A stretch of DNA of 64,000 nt. Origin: FEN-1297 sp964498065 (GTDB lineage: Bacteria > Bacteroidota > Ignavibacteria > Ignavibacteriales > Ignavibacteriaceae). Within the stretch, counting starts at the first letter, position 1, and the number at the start of each line of letters is the position of its first letter. Of the stretch, positions 36,785-46,045 are shown piece by piece. Where the stretch lies: the NCBI GenBank assembly GCA_964498065.1, contig CAZCFZ010000013.1, positions 15,166 through 79,165 on the forward strand. Direction: 5' to 3'. Both the position numbers and the translations under genes were made by a program. The notes below the pieces were generated by a model, which did no database searches, had not been told where the DNA came from, and worked only from the letters and a program-made list of their open reading frames with translations.

Positions 36785-37615
36785 TTATTCATAATAACTA
36801 ACTATTGATTTAATAACCTTTATATTTTTTACACCTTCTACCTTTGACAAGACGGTTTTAATATCACTTTCCCACATTCTTGCTCCTACTTTAGGGCAAT
36901 TTCCTGTTATGGTTAATGAACCCGAATCAAAGTCTGCTTCTATCTCTACCTCATCACCTTTTGTGCGGGGAGACTGCTGTAAATAAACATTAGCTTTAGC
37001 GGCAAGATGCAAATTATTTAAAGTTTTAATGGTAATTTCATTTGATTGGAAATCTTTGTATGAAGAAATATCTACTACAAGATTTGCAGCAAGATCAATG
37101 TTTATCCTCTCCAAATTTAGAACTAGGTCATAGTAAGAAGGCTCTTTCCAATTAACACCATATAAAAATTGAGACCATTTCTGCCTCCTATCATCAATTA
37201 ATTTTATGTGCGAGGTAACTTGTTCTCTTGACTTATTACCTTCTTTCATAAGTGTTTGAATTCTATATTCGGTTGGTGCAGTTAATAAAACACGTAATAC
37301 AAACGGGATTTTATTTAACAGGAATTGTGCAAGGTGGCCATGGTAAATTATACTTCCTTCAAGCGCAAAATCTAATAAAGCAGTTTGAAAACACGATAGA
37401 TAGTGTTTTTTTCTATCGCTCATTTTATCCCATATTGTCGGTGATTTATCAGTAAATGATAAATCGCCTAATCCTGTTTCCCCTATTCCGTATTTTTCTG
37501 CAGCTTTAATAACATCTTCTCTGGTAACAATACTGCAGTTAAGTTTCTCCGAAATTTTTTTTGCAAGTGTTTCAGTTGCACTTAAGGAACCCCTTGAAAT
37601 TGTTATTATATTCAT
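36785..37615 (-). CDS. Cytidylate-kinase-like protein with a C-terminal BON-like domain
   Basis: 276 aa. Residues 1-190 match the cytidylate-kinase-like family (ITISRGSLSATETLAKKISEKLN, then the REDV segment and DDRR). The usual GxGGRE P-loop is replaced by RGSLSATE, as in the divergent family members of anaerobes. Residues about 200-276 resemble a BON or heavy-metal-associated fold (GSLTITGNCPKVG, VEGVKNIKVI). The gene lies between hemA and qmoA with gaps of about 15 bp each, so it belongs to the same transcript. A regulatory role in sulfate reduction is possible, but unproven. Confidence 0.7.
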   Translation of the reverse strand: MNIITISRGSLSATETLAKKISEKLNCSIVTREDVIKAAEKYGIGETGLGDLSFTDKSPTIWDKMSDRKKHYLSCFQTALLDFALEGSIIYHGHLAQFLLNKIPFVLRVLLTAPTEYRIQTLMKEGNKSREQVTSHIKLIDDRRQKWSQFLYGVNWKEPSYYDLVLNLERINIDLAANLVVDISSYKDFQSNEITIKTLNNLHLAAKANVYLQQSPRTKGDEVEIEADFDSGSLTITGNCPKVGARMWESDIKTVLSKVEGVKNIKVIKSIVSYYE

Positions 37616-37629
37616 AAGACCTCCCGTCT

Positions 37630-38856
37630 CTATCTCGCTTCCTGATTAATTTCCATATCTGTTTTGGTTGTTTTAATTTCAGATATAATTATTGGTTTAA
37701 TCCTATGGAGAAATGTGCGGGAAAATTTATCCAATAATTCAAACTCATCCCTGGAGAATTGCAGTTTAATATCATCTAATAACTGTAAACGAATAGTTTC
37801 AATTTTTTCATTTAATTGATTTGAACAAATGGCGGAATCAGATTTGCTCCATGCTTCAAATTCAGAGGCTTCATTTGAAATAATTTTCTCGGCTTCAGGT
37901 AACTCCAAAGCAGTCTCCTTTTTTTGTTCATTCAAGTATTTTTTTAATCCTTCTATATCAATTAATTCTATATCTTCACAAAGTCCTGTTATATTAATAT
38001 CATGCGGTACTGCCATATCAATTAATAATTTAGGAAGCTTCACCTTCATATAAATTTTATTAATCATTTCAGAGTTAATTATATACCCCGGAGCGCCGGT
38101 GCAAGTAAATACGCATTTTGAACTAATCATCGGTTCTTCAATATAATCCAAGCTAAATGCAACTCCATTATATTTATCAGCCAGTTCTTCGGCTTTATGA
38201 AGAGTTCTATTCACAAATATAAGATGAGAAAAACCCGACCTATTTAACTTTTCGGCAATGATTTTCGTATTCTGATTTACACCAACTATAGTTATAACGT
38301 CTTCTTTTCTCAGTCTCTCTTTTATGATGTTAAATGCAACTCCGCTTAAGGATTGATTACATGAACCTATACTTGTTTTACTTCTTACAGCTTTTCCTGC
38401 ACGAAAAGCAGCATGAAACAGTTTATGAAGAATTTTATCTGCGGTACTTACGGAACATGCTAAACTGTATGCATCTTTAATTTGTCCCTGTATTTGATAT
38501 TCCCCCATAAGCATCGAGTCCAAACCGGCAACAACTTTGAATAAATGTTTTACCGCTTCTAATCCATTATACTTGTAAAAACTATGGGGATTTAGGGGAG
38601 CATTTATAATTCCATTAATGCAATAATAGCCATTAATAATTTTGAATGGATCTATTCCAGGATTAATTACTAAATAAAATTCCAAACGGTTGCAAGTAGA
38701 AATTATTACAATTCCTTCCAATCCCTTTATTGATTTAAAGTAGTCTAATGCCTTATGCAATTCTTTTTTGTTAATTTGAAATTTCTCACGTTCGGAAACC
38801 GTTGATGTTCTGTGACTAATTCCAATTACAACAATTTTTGAAATTTCAGTATTCAT
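37630..38856 (-). CDS. hemA: Glutamyl-tRNA reductase
   Basis: 408 aa. HRTSTVSERE and the catalytic Cys55 in STCNRLE identify the enzyme; GLDSMLMGEYQI and a Rossmann NADPH domain (TIVGVNQNTKI) follow. It makes glutamate-1-semialdehyde, the first step in C5 tetrapyrrole synthesis. It overlaps the CoA-disulfide reductase gene by 11 bp and lies between dsrP and qmoA. The position suggests that tetrapyrrole supply is co-expressed with the siroheme- and cytochrome-demanding sulfate pathway. None of hemB, hemC or hemL is in the window. Confidence 0.95.
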   Translation of the reverse strand: MNTEISKIVVIGISHRTSTVSEREKFQINKKELHKALDYFKSIKGLEGIVIISTCNRLEFYLVINPGIDPFKIINGYYCINGIINAPLNPHSFYKYNGLEAVKHLFKVVAGLDSMLMGEYQIQGQIKDAYSLACSVSTADKILHKLFHAAFRAGKAVRSKTSIGSCNQSLSGVAFNIIKERLRKEDVITIVGVNQNTKIIAEKLNRSGFSHLIFVNRTLHKAEELADKYNGVAFSLDYIEEPMISSKCVFTCTGAPGYIINSEMINKIYMKVKLPKLLIDMAVPHDINITGLCEDIELIDIEGLKKYLNEQKKETALELPEAEKIISNEASEFEAWSKSDSAICSNQLNEKIETIRLQLLDDIKLQFSRDEFELLDKFSRTFLHRIKPIIISEIKTTKTDMEINQEAR

Positions 38857-40564
38857 AATTTTTTTCGGCGCATCCGTAGTATTCGCTTATTTTATTATAT
38901 AACAGATTGCCGCCGCCTAAATATGAAATATTTTTATATCCGTAATTCATGAACATTCTTGCAGCTTCATAAGATCTGGTGCCTTTTTCGCATACAAACA
39001 TGATGGATTGGTTTAAATCGAATTTATTCAGGCTTTGGCGAATATTAGATAACGGAATCTTTATGGATTTTTCAGGAAATACAAGTGCTTCAACTTCATC
39101 AGGTTCCCTTACATCAATAAATATCCCTTCAAAAAGATTAAGCTCTAAAGGGCTGAAATTTTTTACATTATCCTGTTCCTGGTTTATTGCCATATAGCCA
39201 AGATAATTTAACGGCGAAATTGGCGATGAATTAGAAGGGGTATATCCATGTTCAATATCAATTAAATCTTCAACTTTTTTGCTTTGAAATAACAATTCGG
39301 AAAAAACATCTATATATCTTGTCACTTCTCCTTCGCCGACTAACTGCAAACCTAAAAGCTTATGTTCATGTTTTTCATAAATTAGTTTTCCTAATAGATT
39401 TTTAACTTCAGGATAATAATCAGGCCGATCATACCAGCAGCCGATTACACTGCCTGTTTTATAACCAAGCTTTTTTGCCTTATTTTCAGTGAGTCCGGTT
39501 GTACAAATAATATTATCAAATAATTTTAATGAAACCGTTCCAACTGCACCTTTAAACGGTAATTGATTCAATTTATTAGAAACTGATGCAATAGAGTCTG
39601 CGGCAGCTCTGCCCATTCTATTTGATAAAGAACCTAAAGGGAAATAATCAGATTGACATGTAACTAAATTATTAATTTCCACACAATCGCCGGCTGCCCA
39701 AATATTAGGAATATTTGTTCTCATCTGTTCATCAACAAGAATACCGCCAAGTTTGCCGACTTTAATATTTGATTTTTGAGCAAGTTTGGAATTCGGTTTT
39801 ACCCCAAGACAATAAATTACATAATCGGAAGCAATTTGCCGTCCATCATCTAAATAAACAACCGGTTTTTCGTCCCCATTAATTTCAATTTTCTTTACTT
39901 CTGTTGAAAGGTACAAATGAATTTTATCTGTAGAAACACAGCGTTCTACAAAACCGGAAATTTCCGGATCCAGAATCGCAGACAATAAATATTTTTCTTT
40001 TTCAATTAGAAAAGTTTCAATTCCCCAAAGTGAATTTAATGCTTCAATCATTTCACAGCCGATAAATCCGCCGCCGATAATAACAGCTTTTTCAATTTTA
40101 CCTTTTTGAGCGGCCTGCCTAAAATATTTTGAGTCTAACGGATTATGAAAAGAAGAAATCAGCGGCGATTTAGGAAAAGGGAAAGGCGGTTTGATCGATT
40201 CAGCACCTGTAGCTAAAATCAAATAGTCATATGGTAATTCAAACTCTTTATTCTCATCTATATTATTACATTTAACAGTATTTTTTTCAATGCAAATTTC
40301 TTCAACTTCAGTCTTTATTAAAACCTTTACGCCTTTAACATCACGAAAAAAATTTTCATCTCTTACAATTCCGTAAGAAGTTTTATATAAATCGGATAAT
40401 TCATTAATTTCACCGGCCGCATAATAAGGCATTCCGCAGCTGCTAAACGATATAAAAGAACCTTTCTCAATTATAGTGATATTATAATTTGATGACAGCC
40501 TGCTTAATCTTGCAGCGGCTTTACATCCTGCTGCCATTCCGCCTATTATTAAAACATTATACAT
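38846..40564 (-). CDS. CoA-disulfide / polysulfide reductase with C-terminal rhodanese domain
   Basis: 572 aa. Residues 1-450 are an FAD/NAD(P)H pyridine nucleotide-disulfide oxidoreductase: VLIIGGMAAGCKAAARL, a single redox Cys43 in SFSSCGMPYY, and VIIGGGFIGCEMIEAL. Residues about 480-572 are a rhodanese domain with active-site Cys525 in CEKGTRS. This is the CoADR-RHD (Npsr-like) architecture, known to reduce CoA persulfide or polysulfide with NAD(P)H. It starts 9 bp after the dsrP stop and overlaps hemA by 11 bp, so it is co-transcribed with dsrMKJOP. It may handle sulfane sulfur made near DsrC. Confidence 0.88.
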   Translation of the reverse strand: MYNVLIIGGMAAGCKAAARLSRLSSNYNITIIEKGSFISFSSCGMPYYAAGEINELSDLYKTSYGIVRDENFFRDVKGVKVLIKTEVEEICIEKNTVKCNNIDENKEFELPYDYLILATGAESIKPPFPFPKSPLISSFHNPLDSKYFRQAAQKGKIEKAVIIGGGFIGCEMIEALNSLWGIETFLIEKEKYLLSAILDPEISGFVERCVSTDKIHLYLSTEVKKIEINGDEKPVVYLDDGRQIASDYVIYCLGVKPNSKLAQKSNIKVGKLGGILVDEQMRTNIPNIWAAGDCVEINNLVTCQSDYFPLGSLSNRMGRAAADSIASVSNKLNQLPFKGAVGTVSLKLFDNIICTTGLTENKAKKLGYKTGSVIGCWYDRPDYYPEVKNLLGKLIYEKHEHKLLGLQLVGEGEVTRYIDVFSELLFQSKKVEDLIDIEHGYTPSNSSPISPLNYLGYMAINQEQDNVKNFSPLELNLFEGIFIDVREPDEVEALVFPEKSIKIPLSNIRQSLNKFDLNQSIMFVCEKGTRSYEAARMFMNYGYKNISYLGGGNLLYNKISEYYGCAEKNYEY

Positions 40565-40573
40565 TTGAACAAA

Positions 40574-41731
40574 TTATATTTCGATTTCTTTTCTGACCGA
40601 AAGAGCAATCTTGTAAAAAATTGTTATTAAAAAGAATCCAAAAGCCCAAATTCCAACGGAGATTAATGTTTCGGGAATTGTAGGCCAGTATTGCACTACT
40701 TTTCCGAATGGATTTGGTATGAATCCGGTTATAATTAAACCCAGACCTTTTTCAAGCCATATAGATACAAACACCATTAAACAAGTTACAAACAGTATTT
40801 TGTGATTCTTACGGGTTTTAGGTATTATAAGCAGTGTTAATGATATTAATGCAAGTAATGCTGAAGTCCACATCCATGGTACTAATCTAGTACTTCCATC
40901 AATACCAAAGTAGAGATACTGCATATGAGAAACATCGCCGGGTATACCGCTATAAAATGTGGTAAAAAATTCCATCAAGATAAAAAATACATTTACACAC
41001 ATAGCATATGTAATAATCAGTCCCAGCTTCTTTAACGCTTCATTACCGGGATCAAATTTTGTATACCGTTTTACTATCAAGCAGAAAACCACCAGCAAAG
41101 CCGGACCTGCTGAAAATGCCGACGCTAAAAATCTAGGCGCCATTATTGCAGTTAACCAGAAAGGCCTACCGGCTAAACCTGAAATTAAAAAAGCTGTAAC
41201 AGTATGTATGCTAATTGCCCATGGAATTGAAATAATGATAACGGGTCTGATCCACTTAGGAGGTTTTATCGATTTATGCTCTGCACCTAATGTTACACGC
41301 GTGATTATTACATTTATAACGAGATAACCGCTTAAAGCTAATACGTCCCAAAACATTAGAGAATGAAATGTGGGATGTAAAAAAATATTGGCAACTCGAA
41401 AAGGCTGACCCAAATCTACAGTAACAAACATTATACACATTACTACAGAGGCAATTGCTAGAAATTCCCCTAATATTGTTACTTTTGAAAATTCTTTGTA
41501 ATTGTGCAAGTAATAAGGAAGAACTACCATGACTGCCGAAGCAGCGACACCGACAATGAAAGTAAATTGGGCAATATAAAGCCCCCAGCTTACACTTCTG
41601 CTCATGCCGGTTATTCCTAATCCATAATTAAACTGTTTTATGTAGAAATAAAATCCTACAAGAATTATTACCGCTAGAAAAAAAAGCCAGCTCCAATATT
41701 TTTTATTTCCTTTTAATGCATGTTCTAACAT
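40574..41731 (-). CDS. dsrP: DsrP, NrfD-family membrane quinone-interacting subunit
   Basis: 385 aa with about ten membrane helices and no signal peptide; the fold is that of NrfD/PsrC subunits (GLYIAQFTFIVGVAASAVMV, HTVTAFLISGLAGRPFW). It pairs with DsrO on the periplasmic side and DsrJ in the DsrMKJOP complex, and exchanges electrons with the quinone pool. It begins 10 bp after dsrO. Confidence 0.93.
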   Translation of the reverse strand: MLEHALKGNKKYWSWLFFLAVIILVGFYFYIKQFNYGLGITGMSRSVSWGLYIAQFTFIVGVAASAVMVVLPYYLHNYKEFSKVTILGEFLAIASVVMCIMFVTVDLGQPFRVANIFLHPTFHSLMFWDVLALSGYLVINVIITRVTLGAEHKSIKPPKWIRPVIIISIPWAISIHTVTAFLISGLAGRPFWLTAIMAPRFLASAFSAGPALLVVFCLIVKRYTKFDPGNEALKKLGLIITYAMCVNVFFILMEFFTTFYSGIPGDVSHMQYLYFGIDGSTRLVPWMWTSALLALISLTLLIIPKTRKNHKILFVTCLMVFVSIWLEKGLGLIITGFIPNPFGKVVQYWPTIPETLISVGIWAFGFFLITIFYKIALSVRKEIEI

Positions 41732-41741
41732 ATTATAAACC

Positions 41742-42545
41742 TTATACGAGATAATAAACTTCAGGGTTAGTTCCCAAACCGGGTTTTCGCCGGATAGAAA
41801 AATTGTCTTTTAATAATTTCCTCACTTCCGATTCCGGATCATCAAGATTACCGAAGACTAATGCTTTTTCAGTACAAGCCTCAACACAAGCAGGCGGAAG
41901 ACCTTCGGCTAATCTTTCATCACAGAAAATACATTTTTCAACAACTCCTCTCATACGAGTCGGAAAGTCGGGATTTATATCTTTTATGAATGGCCTCGGA
42001 TCCCGCCAATTAAAGCTTCTTGAACCGTAAGGGCAAGCAGCCATACAATAGCGGCATCCAATACAGCGATGCCAATCCATCATTACTATCCCATCTTCAC
42101 GTTTAAAAGTAGCTTGTGTGGGACATACCTCAACACAAGGGGGATTATCACAATTGTTGCAAAAGAGAGGTACATTTTTATTCTTAAATTCTTCCGTTAA
42201 ATAAAAATTTTCATGATCAAGGAAAGCATTTTCATAAGGCTCTTTCCATATCCATTTAATTGCGTCTTTAGATTCGCCGAAGTCAGGAATATTGTGGGTC
42301 TTATTACATGCATCGATGCACTTTGTACATCCGTTTTGAGAAACACATTTTCTCAAATCAACAACCATAGCTAATCTTTCTTTTTGCACAACTTTTGACT
42401 TTACCGTTTTCTTCCCGGCATCTATTGTCTTCTTTATAACTTTCTTTGCGGTATCCTGGGCATGTGCGTCAACAAATTTATCGGCAGTAACACCAAGAGC
42501 CGCAATCCCGGCTATTTTTAAAAAATTTCTTCTACTTTTATTCAT
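41742..42545 (-). CDS. dsrO: DsrO, periplasmic ferredoxin subunit
   Basis: 267 aa with a twin-arginine signal (SRRNFLKIAG, Arg5-Arg6) and then about 30 hydrophobic or alanine-rich residues. Four 4Fe-4S motifs are visible: CTKCIDACNK, CNNCDNPPCVEVCP, CIGCRYCMAACPYG, CIFCDERLAEG-xx-CVEAC. It is exported by Tat and passes electrons between DsrJ and DsrP. Its ATG overlaps the dsrJ stop by one base. Confidence 0.94.
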   Translation of the reverse strand: MNKSRRNFLKIAGIAALGVTADKFVDAHAQDTAKKVIKKTIDAGKKTVKSKVVQKERLAMVVDLRKCVSQNGCTKCIDACNKTHNIPDFGESKDAIKWIWKEPYENAFLDHENFYLTEEFKNKNVPLFCNNCDNPPCVEVCPTQATFKREDGIVMMDWHRCIGCRYCMAACPYGSRSFNWRDPRPFIKDINPDFPTRMRGVVEKCIFCDERLAEGLPPACVEACTEKALVFGNLDDPESEVRKLLKDNFSIRRKPGLGTNPEVYYLV

Positions 42546-42943
42546 TATTTTTTCTCCGGTCCTTGATTTTCAATATGGCAATCCCAGCAATAAGGAGATT
42601 CTCCTAAATAATTATGGCATTGATCGCAAAATTGTTTTGTGTCTGTATGACAATTAAGACAGGTTTTTTCGAGACTCATATTATAAGTTTTATTATTAAA
42701 TGATATATATTTTCTATTTCCTTCCCTGACTACTTCATTTCTCCAATCATTCAATAAGATCATATGATTATCACGCATAAATTGTTTGGTACCGACACAC
42801 TCCTTTTGGCTCTCAAGTTTTGGCAAAACCAGCTCCGGTTCTTTAAGAGCTGTCTTTCCGTTTGATACATCATACCAGATTGGTGAAGTAAAAAATCCTA
42901 CAAAGATTATTAAACCTATTATTATTTTTCCAGCATCATACAT
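42545..42943 (-). CDS. dsrJ: DsrJ, periplasmic triheme cytochrome c
   Basis: 132 aa from an ATG at 42943, with AAGGA 7 bp upstream; a TTG two codons earlier overlaps this spacing and is less likely. An uncleaved N-terminal helix (about residues 6-22) anchors it. Three CxxCH motifs lie at Cys95, Cys106 and Cys119. Cys49 in the ECVGTKQFMRD segment corresponds to the unusual Cys heme ligand of DsrJ. The start is separated from the preceding S23 gene and inverted repeat by only about 30 bp. It works with DsrO and DsrP in electron transfer to the periplasmic side of DsrMKJOP. Confidence 0.94.
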   Translation of the reverse strand: MYDAGKIIIGLIIFVGFFTSPIWYDVSNGKTALKEPELVLPKLESQKECVGTKQFMRDNHMILLNDWRNEVVREGNRKYISFNNKTYNMSLEKTCLNCHTDTKQFCDQCHNYLGESPYCWDCHIENQGPEKK

Positions 42944-42971
42944 TTTCAATTCCTTTTTCTCAAAACTGTTT

Positions 42972-42998
42972 CTCGATACTCGATTCTTGATACCCGAT
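42972..42998 (+). repeat. Left inverted repeat of the S23 cassette
   Basis: A 27-bp AT/CG repeat built from TCGATACTCGAT-like units. Its reverse complement matches 43415-43441 at 22 of 27 positions. It lies between dsrJ and the four-helix bundle gene. It is the left boundary of a probable inserted cassette. Confidence 0.6.
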
Positions 42999-43007
42999 AT
43001 TTTCAGA

Positions 43008-43385
43008 TTATTTTTTACTTAAATGTTGTTGTTCTACACTTTGAATAAAGTTGTTTAATTTTCTACCAAGTTTATCCAATTTTCCAATTAATTTATCAAA
43101 TAGAACCTCCTCGGTTAAAGATTTGGTTTCAAACAGAGTTTCAAGATGATCAATGGTTTCATCATTTGATGACAAAGCATAGTTTAAAAATTTCAAAAAG
43201 TCTTGTTTATATATCCTTCTTCCATAACCTTCAACAATTGTAGACTTTACAGTTTTTGATGATTTTCTTATTTGACTCCCTTCTTCAAACATTTCAAACT
43301 TCGGTAGTTTTTTAAGTGTCATTTCATGAATTTCAATTACTGCTTCTCTTGCTAACTTCCATATTTCAAGATCCTTATAATTCAT
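43008..43385 (-). CDS. Four-helix bundle protein of the S23 (23S rRNA intervening sequence) family
   Basis: 125 aa, entirely helical. The signature DLEIWKLAREA at the start, a central IVEGYGR and FLNYALSSNDET identify the S23/IVP-type four-helix bundle family. Members occur in rRNA intervening sequences and as stand-alone genes in Bacteroidota-like genomes; no enzymatic role is known. Here it is inserted between dsrK and dsrJ, where no gene is expected, and is bracketed by imperfect inverted repeats (42972-42998 and 43415-43441). Same strand as dsr, so it is read with the operon. It is likely a selfish or passenger cassette. Confidence 0.8.
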   Translation of the reverse strand: MNYKDLEIWKLAREAVIEIHEMTLKKLPKFEMFEEGSQIRKSSKTVKSTIVEGYGRRIYKQDFLKFLNYALSSNDETIDHLETLFETKSLTEEVLFDKLIGKLDKLGRKLNNFIQSVEQQHLSKK

Positions 43386-43414
43386 TATTCCTTTCGATAA
43401 ATTTTCTCATATGT

Positions 43415-43441
43415 ATCGAGCATCCAGTATCGAGTATCAAG
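43415..43441 (-). repeat. Right inverted repeat of the S23 cassette, overlapping the dsrK stop
   Basis: A 27-bp repeat complementary to 42972-42998 with five mismatches. It overlaps the last codon and stop of dsrK (stop 43437-43439), so the cassette may have joined exactly at, or replaced, the end of dsrK. Confidence 0.6.
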
Positions 43442-45050
43442 CACCCAAATGCCCTGCCATCGACTCTCCACGCAAATCAGTTGTTCTTTCTTTTTCGCCT
43501 TTCATAATTAAAGCATTTCCGACCAGCTCATGGATACCGCCGACATCAACGCCCCCTACCCAATAATCCATGAGAGGTGGAAGTGTAGCTTTGTCTATTG
43601 CACAAATACAACCGAGGAAATTAACACCGTTTTTTTCTTTAACATATTTAACAGCATTAGCACGAGGTAATCCGCCTCTCATTCTCATTTCCAAATTTTC
43701 ATCCGTACCGAGTCCGGCTCCGCTTCCGCAGCAAAATGTCTGTTCTTTAATTGTATTTTCCGGCATTTCAAAGAAATTATTACAAGCGTTTTTAATTATA
43801 TAACGCGGCTCTTCAATTAGTCCCATAGCACGGGCGGGATTACAAGAATCATGAAATGTTATTCTTCGGTGGTCATTGCGGCTTTTATCTAATTTAATTT
43901 TATTATTTTTTATAAGATCGGCAGTAAACTCACAAATGTGAACCATTTTTGTTGATCTTGTATTCTCAAACTTTGTTCCTGTTACCGGTGAAACCGGGAC
44001 TTCAAGAAAATCGGCTGGTCCGTTCATTGTATCCATGTATTGATTTATTACTCTCCACATGTGGCCGCACTCTCCGCCTAAAATCCATTTTACTCCCAGC
44101 CTCTTTGCCTCAGCATACATTTTTGCATTCAAACTTTTCATCAAATCGTGGGAAATAAATGAACCAAAATTTCCTCCTTCTGAAGCATAAGTACTCCATG
44201 TATAATCCAGGCCGATTTCATGGAACAATGCTAAATACCCGAGTAAAGTATAATAGTGTGGTGTACCAAAATAATCTGCTGAAGGTGTTATAAATAGAAT
44301 TTCCGCACCTTTCTTATTTATAGGCGCATCGACTTTAATTCCAGTAATTTGTTCCAGTTCATCAACAGCAAAATCAATACTGTCTTTAAATCCGTGCGGC
44401 TGAATACCTAAATGATTCCCGGTTCTGAAACTGTTTGCAACCGGGGTTACTATCCAGTCAATATTTACACCAATAAGATTAAGAAGTTCTCTCACCAATA
44501 TTGTTATTTCCGCATTATCTATTCCATACGGACAAAAAACCGAACAACGGCGGCATTGTGTACATTGGAAGAAATAATAAAACCATTCCTTAATTACATC
44601 AACCGTAAGTTCTCTAGCGCCTACAAATTTTCCTAAAATTTTTCCGGCAAGAGTAAAATCATTTCGGTATATAGATCTTAAAAGCTCTGCTCTTACAACA
44701 GGCATATTTTTCGGATCACCTGATCCGATAAAGTAATGACATTTATCCGCACATGCACCGCAGCGTACACAGATGTCCATGAAAATTCTTAGTGACCGGA
44801 ATTTATGTAATCTGTCTTTAAGTCCTTCAAGAATAATTTGTTTCCAATTTTCCGGCAGTTGCCAGTCATTATCAGTCGGCTCCCACTTTCGCGGATTCGG
44901 CTGCTTTAAATATTCAACACTTTTAGGAACTCCGCCAAAATTAAAGACACCACGCCTAAATTCAACTGACGGATTTAACCAATCCTTTTTTTCAGGCTTA
45001 TAATTAATTTTACTTATAATTTCTTCTGGTTTTATTTTCGCTTCAGACAT
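43437..45050 (-). CDS. dsrK: DsrK, HdrD-like cytoplasmic Fe-S subunit
   Basis: 537 aa, no membrane helix. Two 4Fe-4S motifs: Cys94, Cys97, Cys100, Cys104 (CVRCGACADKC) and Cys163, Cys166, Cys169, Cys173 (CTQCRRCSVFC). The C-terminal half has the CCG motifs of HdrD (HDSCNPAR and FCCGSGAGLG) that bind the noncubane cluster. It is the catalytic subunit that reduces the DsrC trisulfide on the cytoplasmic side. It follows dsrM by 2 bp. The stop codon lies inside the right inverted repeat of the S23 cassette, so the last residues may be altered from the ancestral end. Confidence 0.95.
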   Translation of the reverse strand: MSEAKIKPEEIISKINYKPEKKDWLNPSVEFRRGVFNFGGVPKSVEYLKQPNPRKWEPTDNDWQLPENWKQIILEGLKDRLHKFRSLRIFMDICVRCGACADKCHYFIGSGDPKNMPVVRAELLRSIYRNDFTLAGKILGKFVGARELTVDVIKEWFYYFFQCTQCRRCSVFCPYGIDNAEITILVRELLNLIGVNIDWIVTPVANSFRTGNHLGIQPHGFKDSIDFAVDELEQITGIKVDAPINKKGAEILFITPSADYFGTPHYYTLLGYLALFHEIGLDYTWSTYASEGGNFGSFISHDLMKSLNAKMYAEAKRLGVKWILGGECGHMWRVINQYMDTMNGPADFLEVPVSPVTGTKFENTRSTKMVHICEFTADLIKNNKIKLDKSRNDHRRITFHDSCNPARAMGLIEEPRYIIKNACNNFFEMPENTIKEQTFCCGSGAGLGTDENLEMRMRGGLPRANAVKYVKEKNGVNFLGCICAIDKATLPPLMDYWVGGVDVGGIHELVGNALIMKGEKERTTDLRGESMAGHLGA

Positions 45051-45052
45051 AT

Positions 45053-46045
45053 TTATTCCTTTTCTACCGGTAAACCTACATCTTTCATTTTTTCTCTGAA
45101 TTCATCTTCATACTCTGCATAAGTATGTACACTTACAGGATAATTCCACGGATTTACATGCCTTTTAGATCTATTATTATTAGCTAAATTTCTTGTGGGT
45201 GAAAGAAAAATTCCAGGCATGTGAAGCAGTTTACTAAACGGGATATATGCTATCAATGTGCATACAAGAAACAAGTGGATATAGAATAAAACTCCTATTC
45301 CTTCAGGAATAGACGGATGAAAACTAAATAAACCTATTGCCAGTTCCTTTACTTTAACTATATCGACACGATCAAAATATCTCATTAAAATTCCTGTAGT
45401 CACAATACTTATTATTAAGAATAAAGGGAAATAATCGGATGCCAGCGATAAATATCTTAATTTAGGATCGATAATCCTTCTGAAAAGTAAATATAACAGG
45501 GCAACTGAAATAAGCACATCCGTAACATATAATATCGGAACACCTATTTGAAAAAAACCGTCTAAATTTTGAAGTGCAAGTACAAATGAAGGAATAGGCT
45601 CCATGAAAATTCTGAAATGCCTTAAAAAAATAATTAGCAGAGACCAATGAAAAATTATTGCACCAAGCCATAAATACTTGTTGCTGCCGTAAGCCAACTT
45701 TGAACCGTTATGTAATTCTGTTTTTGTATTTCTGAATAAAGTTCGAAAAAATAAAATCTCAAGAGCCATTCTTCCTATTACACCTAATGTTGTACTTGGA
45801 TTTTCCAGCTTACTGTTTTTAATCCATGGAAGAGATTTTTGCTGGCCTGCTACTGTCGGTATACGAAAAGGGACAGGCGACTTAGCCCATTTAATTACTT
45901 GAGAGACTATTCCGATAATAAAAGTTGTAATTGCAGCATAGGGTATAATAATACCAAAAATAAAATCTAATCTAATTGTGCCTGCGCCGATTATAGCAAC
46001 TGCAATCAGCACAAGAACCGTAATCAACGAAAAAAGAATGTTCAT
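45053..46045 (-). CDS. dsrM: DsrM, NarI-like membrane cytochrome b subunit
   Basis: 330 aa from ATG 46045, with AAGGA 7 bp upstream; a TTG one codon earlier is not needed. About six membrane helices with His residues suited to two hemes b (LGAIIFHWSLLIIFLRHFRIF, YIHLFLVCTLIAY), as in NarI/HdrE. It oxidises menaquinol and passes electrons to DsrK. dsrK starts 2 bp after its stop. Upstream lie an RsbRD_N gene and dsrC. Confidence 0.95.
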   Translation of the reverse strand: MNILFSLITVLVLIAVAIIGAGTIRLDFIFGIIIPYAAITTFIIGIVSQVIKWAKSPVPFRIPTVAGQQKSLPWIKNSKLENPSTTLGVIGRMALEILFFRTLFRNTKTELHNGSKLAYGSNKYLWLGAIIFHWSLLIIFLRHFRIFMEPIPSFVLALQNLDGFFQIGVPILYVTDVLISVALLYLLFRRIIDPKLRYLSLASDYFPLFLIISIVTTGILMRYFDRVDIVKVKELAIGLFSFHPSIPEGIGVLFYIHLFLVCTLIAYIPFSKLLHMPGIFLSPTRNLANNNRSKRHVNPWNYPVSVHTYAEYEDEFREKMKDVGLPVEKE

